This document shows, piece after piece, positions 1 to 7,494 of a stretch of 64,000 nt of DNA (its first letter is position 1; the number at the start of each line of letters is the position of its first letter). The DNA comes from an uncultured Erysipelotrichales bacterium (GTDB lineage: Bacteria; Bacillota_I; Bacilli_A; Erysipelotrichales; Coprobacillaceae). The notes beneath the pieces were generated by a model. That model worked only from the letters and a program-made list of their open reading frames with translations, searched no databases and had not been told where the DNA came from. The stretch spans positions 1-64,000 of the forward strand of contig CAJTTM010000008.1 of assembly GCA_910579135.1 (NCBI GenBank), read 5' to 3'. Made by a program: the position numbers and the translations under genes.

Positions 1-103
1 GTTGGGACATTATCAACCTTGGTACATTAAGACATTATCATATTTGAATCAGAATTGAAAATCTCAATGGTAAAAAATACTTTTCTTTTTTATGGAAAAT
101 GGT

Positions 104-129
104 TATAATAGAAGTATAGTTTAAGGAGG
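104..129 (+). promoter_or_regulatory. Promoter -10 and ribosome binding site of first gene
   Basis: A TATAAT hexamer at 104-109 is followed by AAGGAGG at 123-129, nine bases before the ATG at 138. No clear -35 is seen. Bases 1-100 contain no gene I can support. Confidence 0.5.
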
Positions 130-137
130 AAATAAAA

Positions 138-386
138 ATGGCAAAATGTATAATTTTAATGCAAACTGCTCAAGTTCAAAAAATGATTGATTATTTTGAT
201 GGATATTCAGATGATAAGATTAGCAGTTGTAAATTTGTTAAAAAAACTGGAATTAAAGCAGAAATGGAAGTTGAATCTGAATTGACACCAGATGATGCAG
301 CAGCTCATTTAAAAGGAGTCTTCAAAAAGACTAAAGAAGGAAGTTATATGTACTTCTCAATCCAGCCTGATGGATTCTTTGGATAA
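138..386 (+). CDS. Small conserved-looking hypothetical protein, 82 aa
   Basis: I do not recognise this protein. It is soluble, has no signal peptide or membrane segment, and has mixed alpha/beta character with lysine- and aspartate-rich stretches. The start is well supported by AAGGAGG nine bases upstream. The gene is monocistronic: it has its own promoter-like -10 and is closed by a strong terminator at 395-421. The ending has the residues F-F-G. Nothing in the neighbourhood (miaB downstream with its own start region) fixes a function. Confidence 0.7.
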   Translation: MAKCIILMQTAQVQKMIDYFDGYSDDKISSCKFVKKTGIKAEMEVESELTPDDAAAHLKGVFKKTKEGSYMYFSIQPDGFFG

Positions 387-394
387 AAATAAGA

Positions 395-421
395 GATAAG
401 GACAAAAGTCCTTATTTTTTT
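395..421 (+). terminator. Intrinsic terminator
   Basis: Stem ATAAGGAC/GTCCTTAT with an AAAA loop, followed by a run of T. It closes the 138-386 gene. Confidence 0.85.
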
Positions 422-471
422 CTTCCTTATTTTTTTATATTTGATATAATAATGCAGAAAGTGGTGAGAAT

Positions 472-1914
472 ATGAAAGATTATAGTAAATATTTTAAAGG
501 GCCTTCACTAAAAGAGGCTAAAAATAGAGGAAAAAGTGAAATACATCATATCAATGATGCTTATCATATTCCTGTTGATATGATTGGAATAGGGAAAGGC
601 CAAACATATTTTATTCAAACATATGGATGTCAAGCTAATGAGCGTGATAGTGAAATTTTAGCAGGAATTTTAGAATCATTAGGATATAGAGCAACTGATG
701 AAATTAAAGAGGCTCAAGTTGTATTATTGAATACATGTGCTATTAGAGAAAATGCAGAAGAAAAGGTATTTGGAAAAATAGGATATTTAAAGAAATTAAA
801 GAGAGTTAATCCTAATATTATATTTGGTATATGTGGATGTATGGCACAAGAAGAGGTTGTTATTAAGAAGATATTAGAAAAACATCCGCAAGTGGATTTA
901 ATCTTTGGAACACACAATATTCATCGTTTACCTGAGTTATTAAAACAAGCTATGCTAGAAAAAGAGATGGTATTAGAAGTGTGGTCTAAAGAAGGAGATG
1001 TTATTGAGAGTCTTCCTAGCCATAGAGCTCATCCATATAAGGCATGGGTTAATATTATGTATGGATGTAATAAGTTTTGTACATACTGTATAGTACCATA
1101 TACAAGAGGAAAAGAAAGATCAAGACATAAAGAAGATATATTAGAAGAAGTTCAAGAATTAATTGAAAATGGTTATCAAGAAATTACATTGCTTGGTCAA
1201 AATGTGAATTCATATGGTAAAGATTTTGGAGATGAGTATGACTTTTCTAATTTATTAGAGGATGTCGCAAAAACAGGTATTCCACGTATTCGTTTTACAA
1301 CAAGTCATCCTTGGGATTTCTCAGAAAAAATGATTGAGGTTATCGCAAAGTATGATAATATTTTACCATTCATTCATTTACCAGTTCAATCTGGAAGTAG
1401 TGAAGTTTTAAAAAGGATGGGAAGAAGATATACTAGAGAACAGTATCTAGAATTATTTGATAAGATTAAAAAGAAAATACCTGATTGTACAATTACAACT
1501 GATATTATTGTTGGTTTTCCTGATGAAACAAAAGAACAATTTGAAGAAACAATGACTTTATATGAATATTGTGAATATGATTTAGCTTATACATTTATTT
1601 ATTCTCCTCGTGCTGGTACACCAGCTGCTAAAATGGAGGATAATATAGATATTCATGAAAAAGAGGAAAGACTTTATCGTTTAAATGATTTAGTAAGTGA
1701 AAAAGCTAATAAACAAAATCAAAAGTATTTGAATCAAATTGTTGAGGTTTTAGTAGAAGGGACTTCTAAGAAGAATGATGAGATGTTAAGCGGATATTCT
1801 AAACATAATAAACTTGTTAATTTCAAAGGGAATAAAAATGATATTGGTAAGATCGTGAAAGTAAAGATTACTGAAGTTAAAACATGGGCTTTAAAAGGAG
1901 AACAAGTTGAATAA
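472..1914 (+). CDS. miaB: tRNA-2-methylthio-N6-dimethylallyladenosine synthase MiaB
   Basis: This is a radical SAM methylthiotransferase that adds the 2-methylthio group to i6A37 of tRNAs reading UNN codons. The 480 residues show the expected order. The N-terminal UPF0004 domain carries the three auxiliary-cluster cysteines (QTYGCQAN, LNTCAIRENAEEK, GICGCMAQ). The radical SAM core has CNKFCTYCIVPYTRG (CxxxCxxC) around residue 200, and a TRAM RNA-binding domain forms roughly the last 65 residues. The start has GGTGAG upstream. It overlaps the next gene by eight bases, the same miaB-ymcA neighbourhood known from Bacillus. Confidence 0.97.
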   Translation: MKDYSKYFKGPSLKEAKNRGKSEIHHINDAYHIPVDMIGIGKGQTYFIQTYGCQANERDSEILAGILESLGYRATDEIKEAQVVLLNTCAIRENAEEKVFGKIGYLKKLKRVNPNIIFGICGCMAQEEVVIKKILEKHPQVDLIFGTHNIHRLPELLKQAMLEKEMVLEVWSKEGDVIESLPSHRAHPYKAWVNIMYGCNKFCTYCIVPYTRGKERSRHKEDILEEVQELIENGYQEITLLGQNVNSYGKDFGDEYDFSNLLEDVAKTGIPRIRFTTSHPWDFSEKMIEVIAKYDNILPFIHLPVQSGSSEVLKRMGRRYTREQYLELFDKIKKKIPDCTITTDIIVGFPDETKEQFEETMTLYEYCEYDLAYTFIYSPRAGTPAAKMEDNIDIHEKEERLYRLNDLVSEKANKQNQKYLNQIVEVLVEGTSKKNDEMLSGYSKHNKLVNFKGNKNDIGKIVKVKITEVKTWALKGEQVE

Positions 1915-2245
1915 AGGATTAGAAAACAAAGCGAAGGAATTGAATTGTTGGTTATTAGAACAAGATGTTGTTAAGGAATATTTAAAATATGAAAAACTTA
2001 TTCATCAACATGTTGAGTTGTCTAGGGAAGAAGAAGAACTTAAAGCAATGCAGAAAAAGATTGTAAATGATAAACATCTTGATAAAGATTGCGATGAGCT
2101 TATTAAAGAATATGAGGAGAGAAAGGAAAAGTTTTATGGTCATCCTATTGTACATAATTATATTCTTTTAAAAGAAGAAGTCAATCAATTGACTTGGCAA
2201 ATCAATACCTTAATCAATGAAGAAGTCAATCATATAAAAAAATAA
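1907..2245 (+). CDS. ymcA: YlbF/YmcA family protein
   Basis: A 112-residue all-helical protein of the YlbF/YmcA family. In Bacillus, YmcA (RicA) works with YlbF and YaaT as an Fe-S-containing complex that promotes RNase Y processing, biofilm formation and sporulation. The start codon is TTG, eight bases after AAAAGGAG, and overlaps the end of miaB, so the two are co-transcribed and translationally coupled. The helices are rich in E, K and L, with the typical HPIVHNYILLKEEVNQL segment near the C-terminus. The family call rests on this pattern plus the adjacent miaB. Confidence 0.8.
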   Translation: MNKGLENKAKELNCWLLEQDVVKEYLKYEKLIHQHVELSREEEELKAMQKKIVNDKHLDKDCDELIKEYEERKEKFYGHPIVHNYILLKEEVNQLTWQINTLINEEVNHIKK

Positions 2246-2289
2246 TACACCCCATAATTTAGGCACAAATTATGGGGGTGTATTTTTAT
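2246..2289 (+). terminator. Terminator of miaB-ymcA
   Basis: Long stem pairing ATACACCCC with GGGGTGTAT, extended by ATAATTT/AAATTAT, then TTTTTAT. Confidence 0.85.
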
Positions 2290-2456
2290 ACGTTGGAGTT
2301 AAAGTTCATAAAGAATACATTTTAATTTCATAGAGTATAAATTGAAAAAAATAGTATATAATGATTGTAATGAATCACATTTTTTCACTTAAATTTTTAA
2401 TATTATTTTGTCTTTTAGCGTATATGATATAGTTATCAAAAGAAAGGATGATAAAT

Positions 2457-3554
2457 ATGAATAAAAATAGATTATTTCAAGTTATTGTATCAGTATTATT
2501 AGTTATTTCTTTAGGGTGTAATGCATTTTTGATGTATAAAGTTTTATCAATTACTAGCACAAATAATCAAAGTGGGAGTAAGCCTACAGTTCAAAATGTA
2601 AATTATGATGTTAAAACTGATTTAACTAAAATTATTGAGAATGTAAGTAATTCAACAGTAGGAGTTGCAGTTTATCAAAGAAATCAACTTGCAGGAAGTG
2701 GTAGTGGAGTTATATACCAAGTAGATAGTAAAACTGTTTATGTTATTACAAATTACCATGTTATTGAAGATGCAGAGAGTATAGAAGTTGTTTTCTATAA
2801 TAGTAAGTCTGTTAAAGCAACGTTAGTTGGTGGAGATAAATATGGAGATATTGCATTATTAAAAATGACTGTGGATTTTGATGTTAATGCTATTAAATGT
2901 GGGAACTCTGATTTATTAGAAAGAGGAGAAACAGTTCTTGCGATTGGGAGCCCACTTGGAATAGAATATGCAGGTACTGTTACTCAAGGAATTGTATCTA
3001 ATACCAATCGTACAATTTCAGTTGATTTGAATAATGATAATCAAGCTGATTGGGATATGAATGTTATTCAAACAGATGCTGCTATTAATCCAGGAAATAG
3101 TGGAGGAGCATTTGTAAATGCGGCAGGGGAGTTAGTAGGAATTACTTCAAGCAAATATTCTTCTACAGAAGTAGAAGGTACAGGTTTTGCATTACCTATT
3201 AATGATGTTGTGAGTATGATTGAAGAGATTAAACAAAATGGTAAGGTCAATCGACCAACACTCGGTATATCTGGTATTTCTTTAGATTCATATTCTTCTT
3301 ATGAGTTATATATGTATCGTATTCAAACTGATACAAATAAAGGGATTTATGTTGCGAGAGTTCAAAATGGTTCTGCTGCAAGCAAGGCAGGAATTGAGAG
3401 TGGAGATATTATTACAAAATTTGATGGTAAGGAAATTGGAACTTATAAAGATTTCTTAACAATGTTGTATGATAAAAAACCAGGAGATAAGATTACTTTA
3501 ACTGTTGATCGTGATGGAGATGTATCTGATGTAAAAGTCACATTAGGTTCTTAA
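2457..3554 (+). CDS. htrA: HtrA/DegP-type serine protease with PDZ domain
   Basis: A membrane-anchored quality-control protease, 365 aa, acting outside the membrane. One N-terminal transmembrane segment (residues ~5-28) is followed by a trypsin-like domain. Its catalytic triad is visible: His in TNYHVIEDA, Asp in GDIALLK and Ser in NPGNSGGAF. A single PDZ domain occupies about residues 265-365, with AGIESGDIITKFDG. The ATG at 2457 is preferred over 2448, because AGAAAGG directly abuts 2448 but sits nine bases before 2457. It is monocistronic, with a terminator just after the stop. Confidence 0.95.
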   Translation: MNKNRLFQVIVSVLLVISLGCNAFLMYKVLSITSTNNQSGSKPTVQNVNYDVKTDLTKIIENVSNSTVGVAVYQRNQLAGSGSGVIYQVDSKTVYVITNYHVIEDAESIEVVFYNSKSVKATLVGGDKYGDIALLKMTVDFDVNAIKCGNSDLLERGETVLAIGSPLGIEYAGTVTQGIVSNTNRTISVDLNNDNQADWDMNVIQTDAAINPGNSGGAFVNAAGELVGITSSKYSSTEVEGTGFALPINDVVSMIEEIKQNGKVNRPTLGISGISLDSYSSYELYMYRIQTDTNKGIYVARVQNGSAASKAGIESGDIITKFDGKEIGTYKDFLTMLYDKKPGDKITLTVDRDGDVSDVKVTLGS

Positions 3555-3582
3555 AGACTTCTTAATGAAGTCTTTTCTTTTG
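3554..3582 (+). terminator. Terminator of htrA
   Basis: AGACTTC/GAAGTCT stem with a TTAAT loop and TTTTCTTTT tail. Confidence 0.75.
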
Positions 3583-3599
3583 ACGTTAAAAAAGATATA

Positions 3600-3624
3600 A
3601 TAAAAAAGATCACTTATGTGATCT
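3600..3624 (-). terminator. Terminator of sspI
   Basis: Read on the minus strand, AGATCAC/GTGATCT with an ATAA loop is followed by TTTTTTA. It overlaps the end of the sspI reading frame. Confidence 0.75.
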
Positions 3625-3814
3625 ATAATAAATTAGATAAAGATGTTAAAAAGGTTTCCTTTTGTTGATTATCTAATGATAAATAATATTGTTCAAAAAG
3701 AACACCTAAACCAACTAGGATAGTTTCTTCTTTAGAAGAAATTCCATCATCTATTGTTGCTTTCAACTTTTTAGCATCAAAACCTTTTAAATTATTTAAT
3801 AATGCTTCTCTCAT
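3623..3814 (-). CDS. sspI: Small acid-soluble spore protein, SspI family
   Basis: A 63-residue protein matching the SspI pattern: an N-terminal helix (MREALLNNL), a central acidic helix, the hallmark G-L-G-V-L-F-E segment and a short C-terminal helix ending LSNLL. SspI proteins bind forespore DNA or protect the dormant spore, so the host is probably a spore former. I chose the ATG at 3814 because GAAAGG lies about nine bases upstream; the upstream in-frame ATG has no such site. A possible sigma-G-type promoter precedes it (3834-3862). The gene stands alone, divergent from the metallopeptidase gene. Confidence 0.85.
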   Translation of the reverse strand: MREALLNNLKGFDAKKLKATIDDGISSKEETILVGLGVLFEQYYLSLDNQQKETFLTSLSNLL

Positions 3815-3833
3815 ATTATCATCCTTTCTCATA

Positions 3834-3862
3834 TAATATGGGAAAAAAGAGAAATTTTATAC
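3834..3862 (-). promoter_or_regulatory. Possible sigma-G-like promoter of sspI
   Basis: On the minus strand, GTATA (3858-3862) and CATATTA (3834-3840) are separated by 17 bases, close to the forespore sigma-G pattern GHATR-N18-CATnhTA. The predicted start would fall next to the ribosome binding site, giving a very short leader, so this is tentative. Confidence 0.35.
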
Positions 3863-3875
3863 AGGAGATAATGAT

Positions 3876-4541
3876 ATGGAAAAACATCAAATTATTTTAG
3901 ATGATCAATTATATACATATGAACTTCATTTAAAAAAGATTAAATCTATATATATTAAAGTCATTGATGGTCAAATTGTTGTTAGTGCTCCATTATATAC
4001 ATCTATACATTCTATTGAAGAATTATTGATTCAATATCAAGATAAACTTATTGATAAAGTATGTCAATATAAACCTAATATAGAGTATAGAGATGAAGGT
4101 ATAGTTAAAATATATAATCATGATTATATTATTAAATTGAGAGATATTAATCAAAAAAAATGTGTACTTCATGATCATTATTTATATGTTTATCATCATT
4201 CATTAGAAAATGTAATAGATATATTTTTAAAGAAATTATTACTAGATTATATAGAGGAAAGAATTATTTATTATTTAACATATCATTTTGATTTAGATAT
4301 GCCTCGAATAGAAATTAAACATTATAAAGGTAGATGGGGAAGTTGTTTTTATAAAGAAAATAAAGTAACATTTAATTTATCGTTGGTTCATTTAGAAAAG
4401 GATTTAATTGATTATGTTATTGTTCATGAGTTATGTCATTTTTTACAAGCTAATCATTCACGTTATTTTTATAATGAAATAGAAAAAAGAATACCTAATT
4501 ATAAAGAATGTATAAGGAGATTAAAGGAGGTTCATCCATGA
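3876..4541 (+). CDS. YgjP-like M48-related metallopeptidase
   Basis: A 221-residue protein of the YgjP/WLM metallopeptidase family (PF01863). The zinc-binding HExxH appears as VHELCHFLQANHS near residue 185, preceded by the family signature KGRWGSC and a sheet region FNLSLVHL. The N-terminal half is the usual beta-rich YgjP domain. No signal peptide is present, so it is cytoplasmic. Substrate is unknown for the family. It overlaps the next gene in an ATGA arrangement and is probably co-transcribed with it. Confidence 0.85.
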   Translation: MEKHQIILDDQLYTYELHLKKIKSIYIKVIDGQIVVSAPLYTSIHSIEELLIQYQDKLIDKVCQYKPNIEYRDEGIVKIYNHDYIIKLRDINQKKCVLHDHYLYVYHHSLENVIDIFLKKLLLDYIEERIIYYLTYHFDLDMPRIEIKHYKGRWGSCFYKENKVTFNLSLVHLEKDLIDYVIVHELCHFLQANHSRYFYNEIEKRIPNYKECIRRLKEVHP

Positions 4542-5266
4542 TTACATCAATAAAGAATGAAACAATAAAGAATATTATAAAATTAAAACAAAAGAAATAT
4601 CGTGATGAAAATAATCTTTTCTTGATTGAAGGATTTCATTTGGTTGAAGAAGCTAGAAAAAATAGATGCATTGAAAAAATTATTACCACATTAGATGAAT
4701 CGTTTGAAGAAGAGACTATTTATGTTTCAAAGGAAGTTATGAATAAACTAGCTTTTACAAAAACACCACAACCTATTATGGCTATTTGTCAAAAAAAGTT
4801 AAGTCAGGATGTTTCTTATGAGCAATCAAGATATTTATTATTAGATAGATTACAAGATCCTGGGAATATTGGTACAATTTTAAGAACTGCACTAGCTTTT
4901 GGATATCATCATATTCTCATTTCTAAGGATAGTGTTGATTTATATAATGATAAGGTTATTAGAGCCACACAAGGAGCTTTGTTTCAGTTACAGATATCTA
5001 TTGTTGATTTAAAAGAAGAGATTATAAAATTACAAAAAGAAGGAGTGCATATTTATGCAACTGCTTTAAAGAATGCAAAAGAGATATCTAAATTTAAGGG
5101 CGAGGAAAGGATGGCCTTTGTGATGGGAAATGAAGGCAATGGTGTAAGTGATGAAATCATTGATTTGGCAGATGGGACTCTTTATATTCCAATAGATTCT
5201 ATAGAATCTTTAAATGTTGCAATAGCAGCATCTATTGTGATGTATCAATTTAAAGATAGAAAATAA
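4538..5266 (+). CDS. TrmH/SpoU-family RNA 2'-O-methyltransferase
   Basis: A 242-residue SAM-dependent rRNA/tRNA ribose methyltransferase with the trefoil-knot fold. An N-terminal substrate-binding segment (KYRDENNLFLIEGFHLVEEA) is followed by the three SpoU motifs: DRLQDPGNIGTILRTA, FVMGNEGNGVS and YIPIDSIESLNVAIAAS. The ATG at 4538 has AAAGGAGG eight bases upstream and overlaps the preceding stop, so coupling is expected. Exact RNA target cannot be read from sequence; RlmB/YsgA-type proteins are the nearest named group. Confidence 0.9.
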   Translation: MITSIKNETIKNIIKLKQKKYRDENNLFLIEGFHLVEEARKNRCIEKIITTLDESFEEETIYVSKEVMNKLAFTKTPQPIMAICQKKLSQDVSYEQSRYLLLDRLQDPGNIGTILRTALAFGYHHILISKDSVDLYNDKVIRATQGALFQLQISIVDLKEEIIKLQKEGVHIYATALKNAKEISKFKGEERMAFVMGNEGNGVSDEIIDLADGTLYIPIDSIESLNVAIAASIVMYQFKDRK

Positions 5267-5300
5267 TATTCAGTAGCGATATTGAGTATTTTTTTGTTTT
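5266..5300 (+). terminator. Terminator of the SpoU operon
   Basis: AATATTCA pairs with TGAGTATT (one G-T pair) around a ten-base loop, followed by TTTTTTT. Confidence 0.65.
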
Positions 5301-5420
5301 AGACTAACAGTCCATTGATTTTTTATATCTTTTGTTTGATAATAATTTTATAGTCATTCACCTCAAAATATATATATGTTTTTTATTGTTTTATCCTAAC
5401 TATAAAAGGAGGTGAGTTTA

Positions 5421-5574
5421 ATGTTATCCTATGAATTGTTATACAAACTCGCTGAACATAACGAACAGAAAATCAAAGAAACAAATTGAAATTGCAATAG
5501 AGATGAAAAATTCAGTAATGAAGATATACAAATATTTACAGGTTTATCTATTGAACAACTAATAATGCTTTAAA
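5421..5574 (+). pseudogene. Short broken reading frame, possible nuclease/transposase remnant
   Basis: Within the 500-base gap 5267-5765, an excellent ribosome binding site (AAAGGAGGTGAG) precedes an ATG at 5421, but the frame stops after 22 codons. After the stop a frame continues with residues resembling D-E-K-F-S-N-E-D-I and then T-G-L-S-I-E-Q-L, ending at about 5574. That ending recalls the C-terminus of Rpn/PD-(D/E)XK transposase-type proteins, but the similarity is weak. I read it as a decayed gene; a tiny functional peptide is the alternative. The rest of the gap shows nothing else. Confidence 0.35.
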
Positions 5575-5726
5575 AGAATACTTTTAAAAATCAGAAGTTG
5601 TCAAGAAAAATGTGTAAATAACTTGTTTAAATCAAATATTATTTTAATGAAGGATTATATGCAAATCACTATGAAATTATATATTCAAATTTATGTTATG
5701 CATTGATAGGTTGAAATTAAGAGAAA

Positions 5727-5768
5727 AAGACTTATCTCATAAAAGTATTTCGTTAAGTCTTCTTTTTA
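5727..5768. terminator. Terminator near end of the lipoprotein gene
   Basis: AAGACTTA (5727 region) pairs with TAAGTCTT, followed by CTTTTT on the plus strand. It overlaps the end of the minus-strand lipoprotein gene and may act in either direction. Confidence 0.5.
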
Positions 5769-6530
5769 ATGTTTTTCATTTTTATAGATTTTAAAGTTTT
5801 CTATGGTTTCAATAGGCATTTCTTTAATATTAGCTTCACCTATAAGCATTTTATCAGACATAACTGCAAGTTGTTTACCTAATTCTTGTTGATTGACATC
5901 ATATACAAAAGAAACTTTATCAAGATATTTTAAATCATGAGATATGATAGGAGTATTTTTATATTTGGTGATAATATTTGAAATATCATGAGATGTTAAT
6001 AAAACTAATATATCAATATCTTTCATTATATTTTGATTGTTTATTTTCTGTTTATATATAGAAACTTTATTGTTTGGAATTTTGAGAGTATTTACTTGGA
6101 TTGTATAGTCATTATCATAAACTATTCCAATCTTTTTATATTTTTCTTTTAATAAATAGTCAAGTAACTTTTGAATATGATGTTTATTCATAATACCTGT
6201 AATATGACCTTCGGGTTCTTGGATAGATTTCACAGTATTGACAAAGCAGTTATGTGAATAAGCAATAACAGGAGCTTCGCTATGAGGATAGTAATCTTTT
6301 GTAATAATAAGATTAGCTTTTATTTTATCTATTTCATCTACACTATAAATTGTATATTCAACATTCTTTCCTTCAATATAATCAATGCTTTTTAAAGTTT
6401 TCTTATAGCTTTCAATAACTTCGTTCTCTAAGTTGTCTGTTAAAGCAATTTTATATACTAATTCAGAATGAATAGGAACACAAGCAATCAATGAAATCGT
6501 TAAAGCAAGTAATAATAATAATTTCTTCAT
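5766..6530 (-). CDS. Substrate-binding lipoprotein of ABC_sub_bind type
   Basis: A 254-residue exported lipoprotein with signal peptide and lipobox L-I-A-C (cysteine at residue 17). The body has the periplasmic-binding-protein alternation of beta strands and helices (YKIALTDNLENEV, KKIGIVYDND, VSFVYDVNQQELGKQLA), like the PF04392/TrpX group. No ABC permease or ATPase gene is beside it, so it is a solo binding protein here. It may pair with a transporter elsewhere or have become a sensor. The ligand is not deducible. AGGAAAG precedes the ATG. Confidence 0.75.
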   Translation of the reverse strand: MKKLLLLLALTISLIACVPIHSELVYKIALTDNLENEVIESYKKTLKSIDYIEGKNVEYTIYSVDEIDKIKANLIITKDYYPHSEAPVIAYSHNCFVNTVKSIQEPEGHITGIMNKHHIQKLLDYLLKEKYKKIGIVYDNDYTIQVNTLKIPNNKVSIYKQKINNQNIMKDIDILVLLTSHDISNIITKYKNTPIISHDLKYLDKVSFVYDVNQQELGKQLAVMSDKMLIGEANIKEMPIETIENFKIYKNEKH

Positions 6531-6625
6531 ATCTTTCCTCCAGGATTTTATATTATTAATGATAGGGTATATTGTATAAAAATGTCAAATAACATTATTT
6601 TTTACTCTAAATTTCTGTATGAAAT

Positions 6626-6652
6626 AAAACCTATCGCAGTAGATAGGTTTTA
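6626..6652 (-). terminator. Terminator of ZIP transporter gene
   Basis: AAAACCTATC/GATAGGTTTT stem, with the T-rich tail on the minus strand. It overlaps the stop codon. Confidence 0.75.
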
Positions 6653-7420
6653 TGATAACATAATATCAAGTATCATCATGATAAGAAATCCTGCCATTGT
6701 AGAAATAGCCCCAATATCAATTTGTCCATCTGTACTAGCTTCAGGAATAAGCTCTTCTACACATACAAATAACATTGCTCCTGCAGCAAAACATAATGAG
6801 AATGGTAAAATATTAGAAACAGTAGAAGCAAAGATAAAGCCAATAATAGCAGCTGGTATTTCAACGATGCCAGAGAATTGTCCATACATTAAAGAAACAA
6901 ACTTACTTTTACCTGCTTGAAACATTGGTAGTGATATTGCAGTTCCTTCTGGGAAATTTTGGATACCTATCCCAATAGATAAAATAAGTGCTGGTAAAAG
7001 ATTGTTTGTACAGCCTGCAAAAGCTACGCCCACTGCTAAACCTTCTGGAATATTGTGTAAAGTCATTGCAAGCATTAATAGTTGATTCTGTGATAATTTA
7101 CTTTGTACACCTTCAACCTCATGAGAAAGCATATGTTCGTGAGGTAGCAAATGATCGCATACTGTTAAGAAAAGGACTCCGCAAAGAAAACCAAAGGGAA
7201 CAATAAGCAAAGAAAGACGTCCACTATTTTCTAATAAATCCATAGCTGGTAAAATCAATGAAAAGAAAGAAGCGGCTATCATAATTCCTGCACTACTTCC
7301 TAAAGCAATACTGACGAGCTTTTTACTGTTCTTTTTTGTAAAAAAGACAAGTGAAGCTCCAAGCATTGTCATTAACCAGTTAAAAATAATTGCTAATATA
7401 AATAATAGATAGTTATTAAT
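6650..7420 (-). CDS. ZIP-family metal transporter with probable ATT start
   Basis: A ZIP-family divalent metal importer (zinc or similar) with about eight membrane segments. The metal-site motifs are visible as HNIPEGLAVG and NFPEGTAIS, and a histidine-containing cytosolic loop (LLPHEHMLSHE) precedes them. The first in-frame ATG (7372) would cut off most of the first membrane helix and has no ribosome binding site. Sixteen codons upstream is an ATT at 7420, six bases after a strong GAGGTGA, with a stop codon just before it. From there the protein (256 aa) regains the helix LLFILAIIFNWLMTMLGASL. I therefore annotate the ATT start, with the caveat of a sequencing error. Confidence 0.8.
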   Translation of the reverse strand: MNNYLLFILAIIFNWLMTMLGASLVFFTKKNSKKLVSIALGSSAGIMIAASFFSLILPAMDLLENSGRLSLLIVPFGFLCGVLFLTVCDHLLPHEHMLSHEVEGVQSKLSQNQLLMLAMTLHNIPEGLAVGVAFAGCTNNLLPALILSIGIGIQNFPEGTAISLPMFQAGKSKFVSLMYGQFSGIVEIPAAIIGFIFASTVSNILPFSLCFAAGAMLFVCVEELIPEASTDGQIDIGAISTMAGFLIMMILDIMLS

Positions 7421-7463
7421 AAAATCTCACCTCTATGTAGTATATGAAAAACTACTTTTTTGG

Positions 7464-7493
7464 TGAAAAAAATGGTTGTATAAACAACCATTC
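7464..7493 (-). terminator. Terminator of the TPR protein gene
   Basis: On the minus strand AATGGTTGT/ACAACCATT with a TTAT loop, followed by TTTTTT. Confidence 0.8.
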
Positions 7494-7494
7494 A

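Noticed and set aside
714..917. Minus-strand frame within miaB
   Set aside because: Antisense to conserved MiaB cysteine motifs, with no supporting signals.
6582..6920. Plus-strand frame of 112 codons opposite the ZIP gene
   Set aside because: It overlaps the ZIP coding region and its terminator hairpin and has no ribosome binding site.
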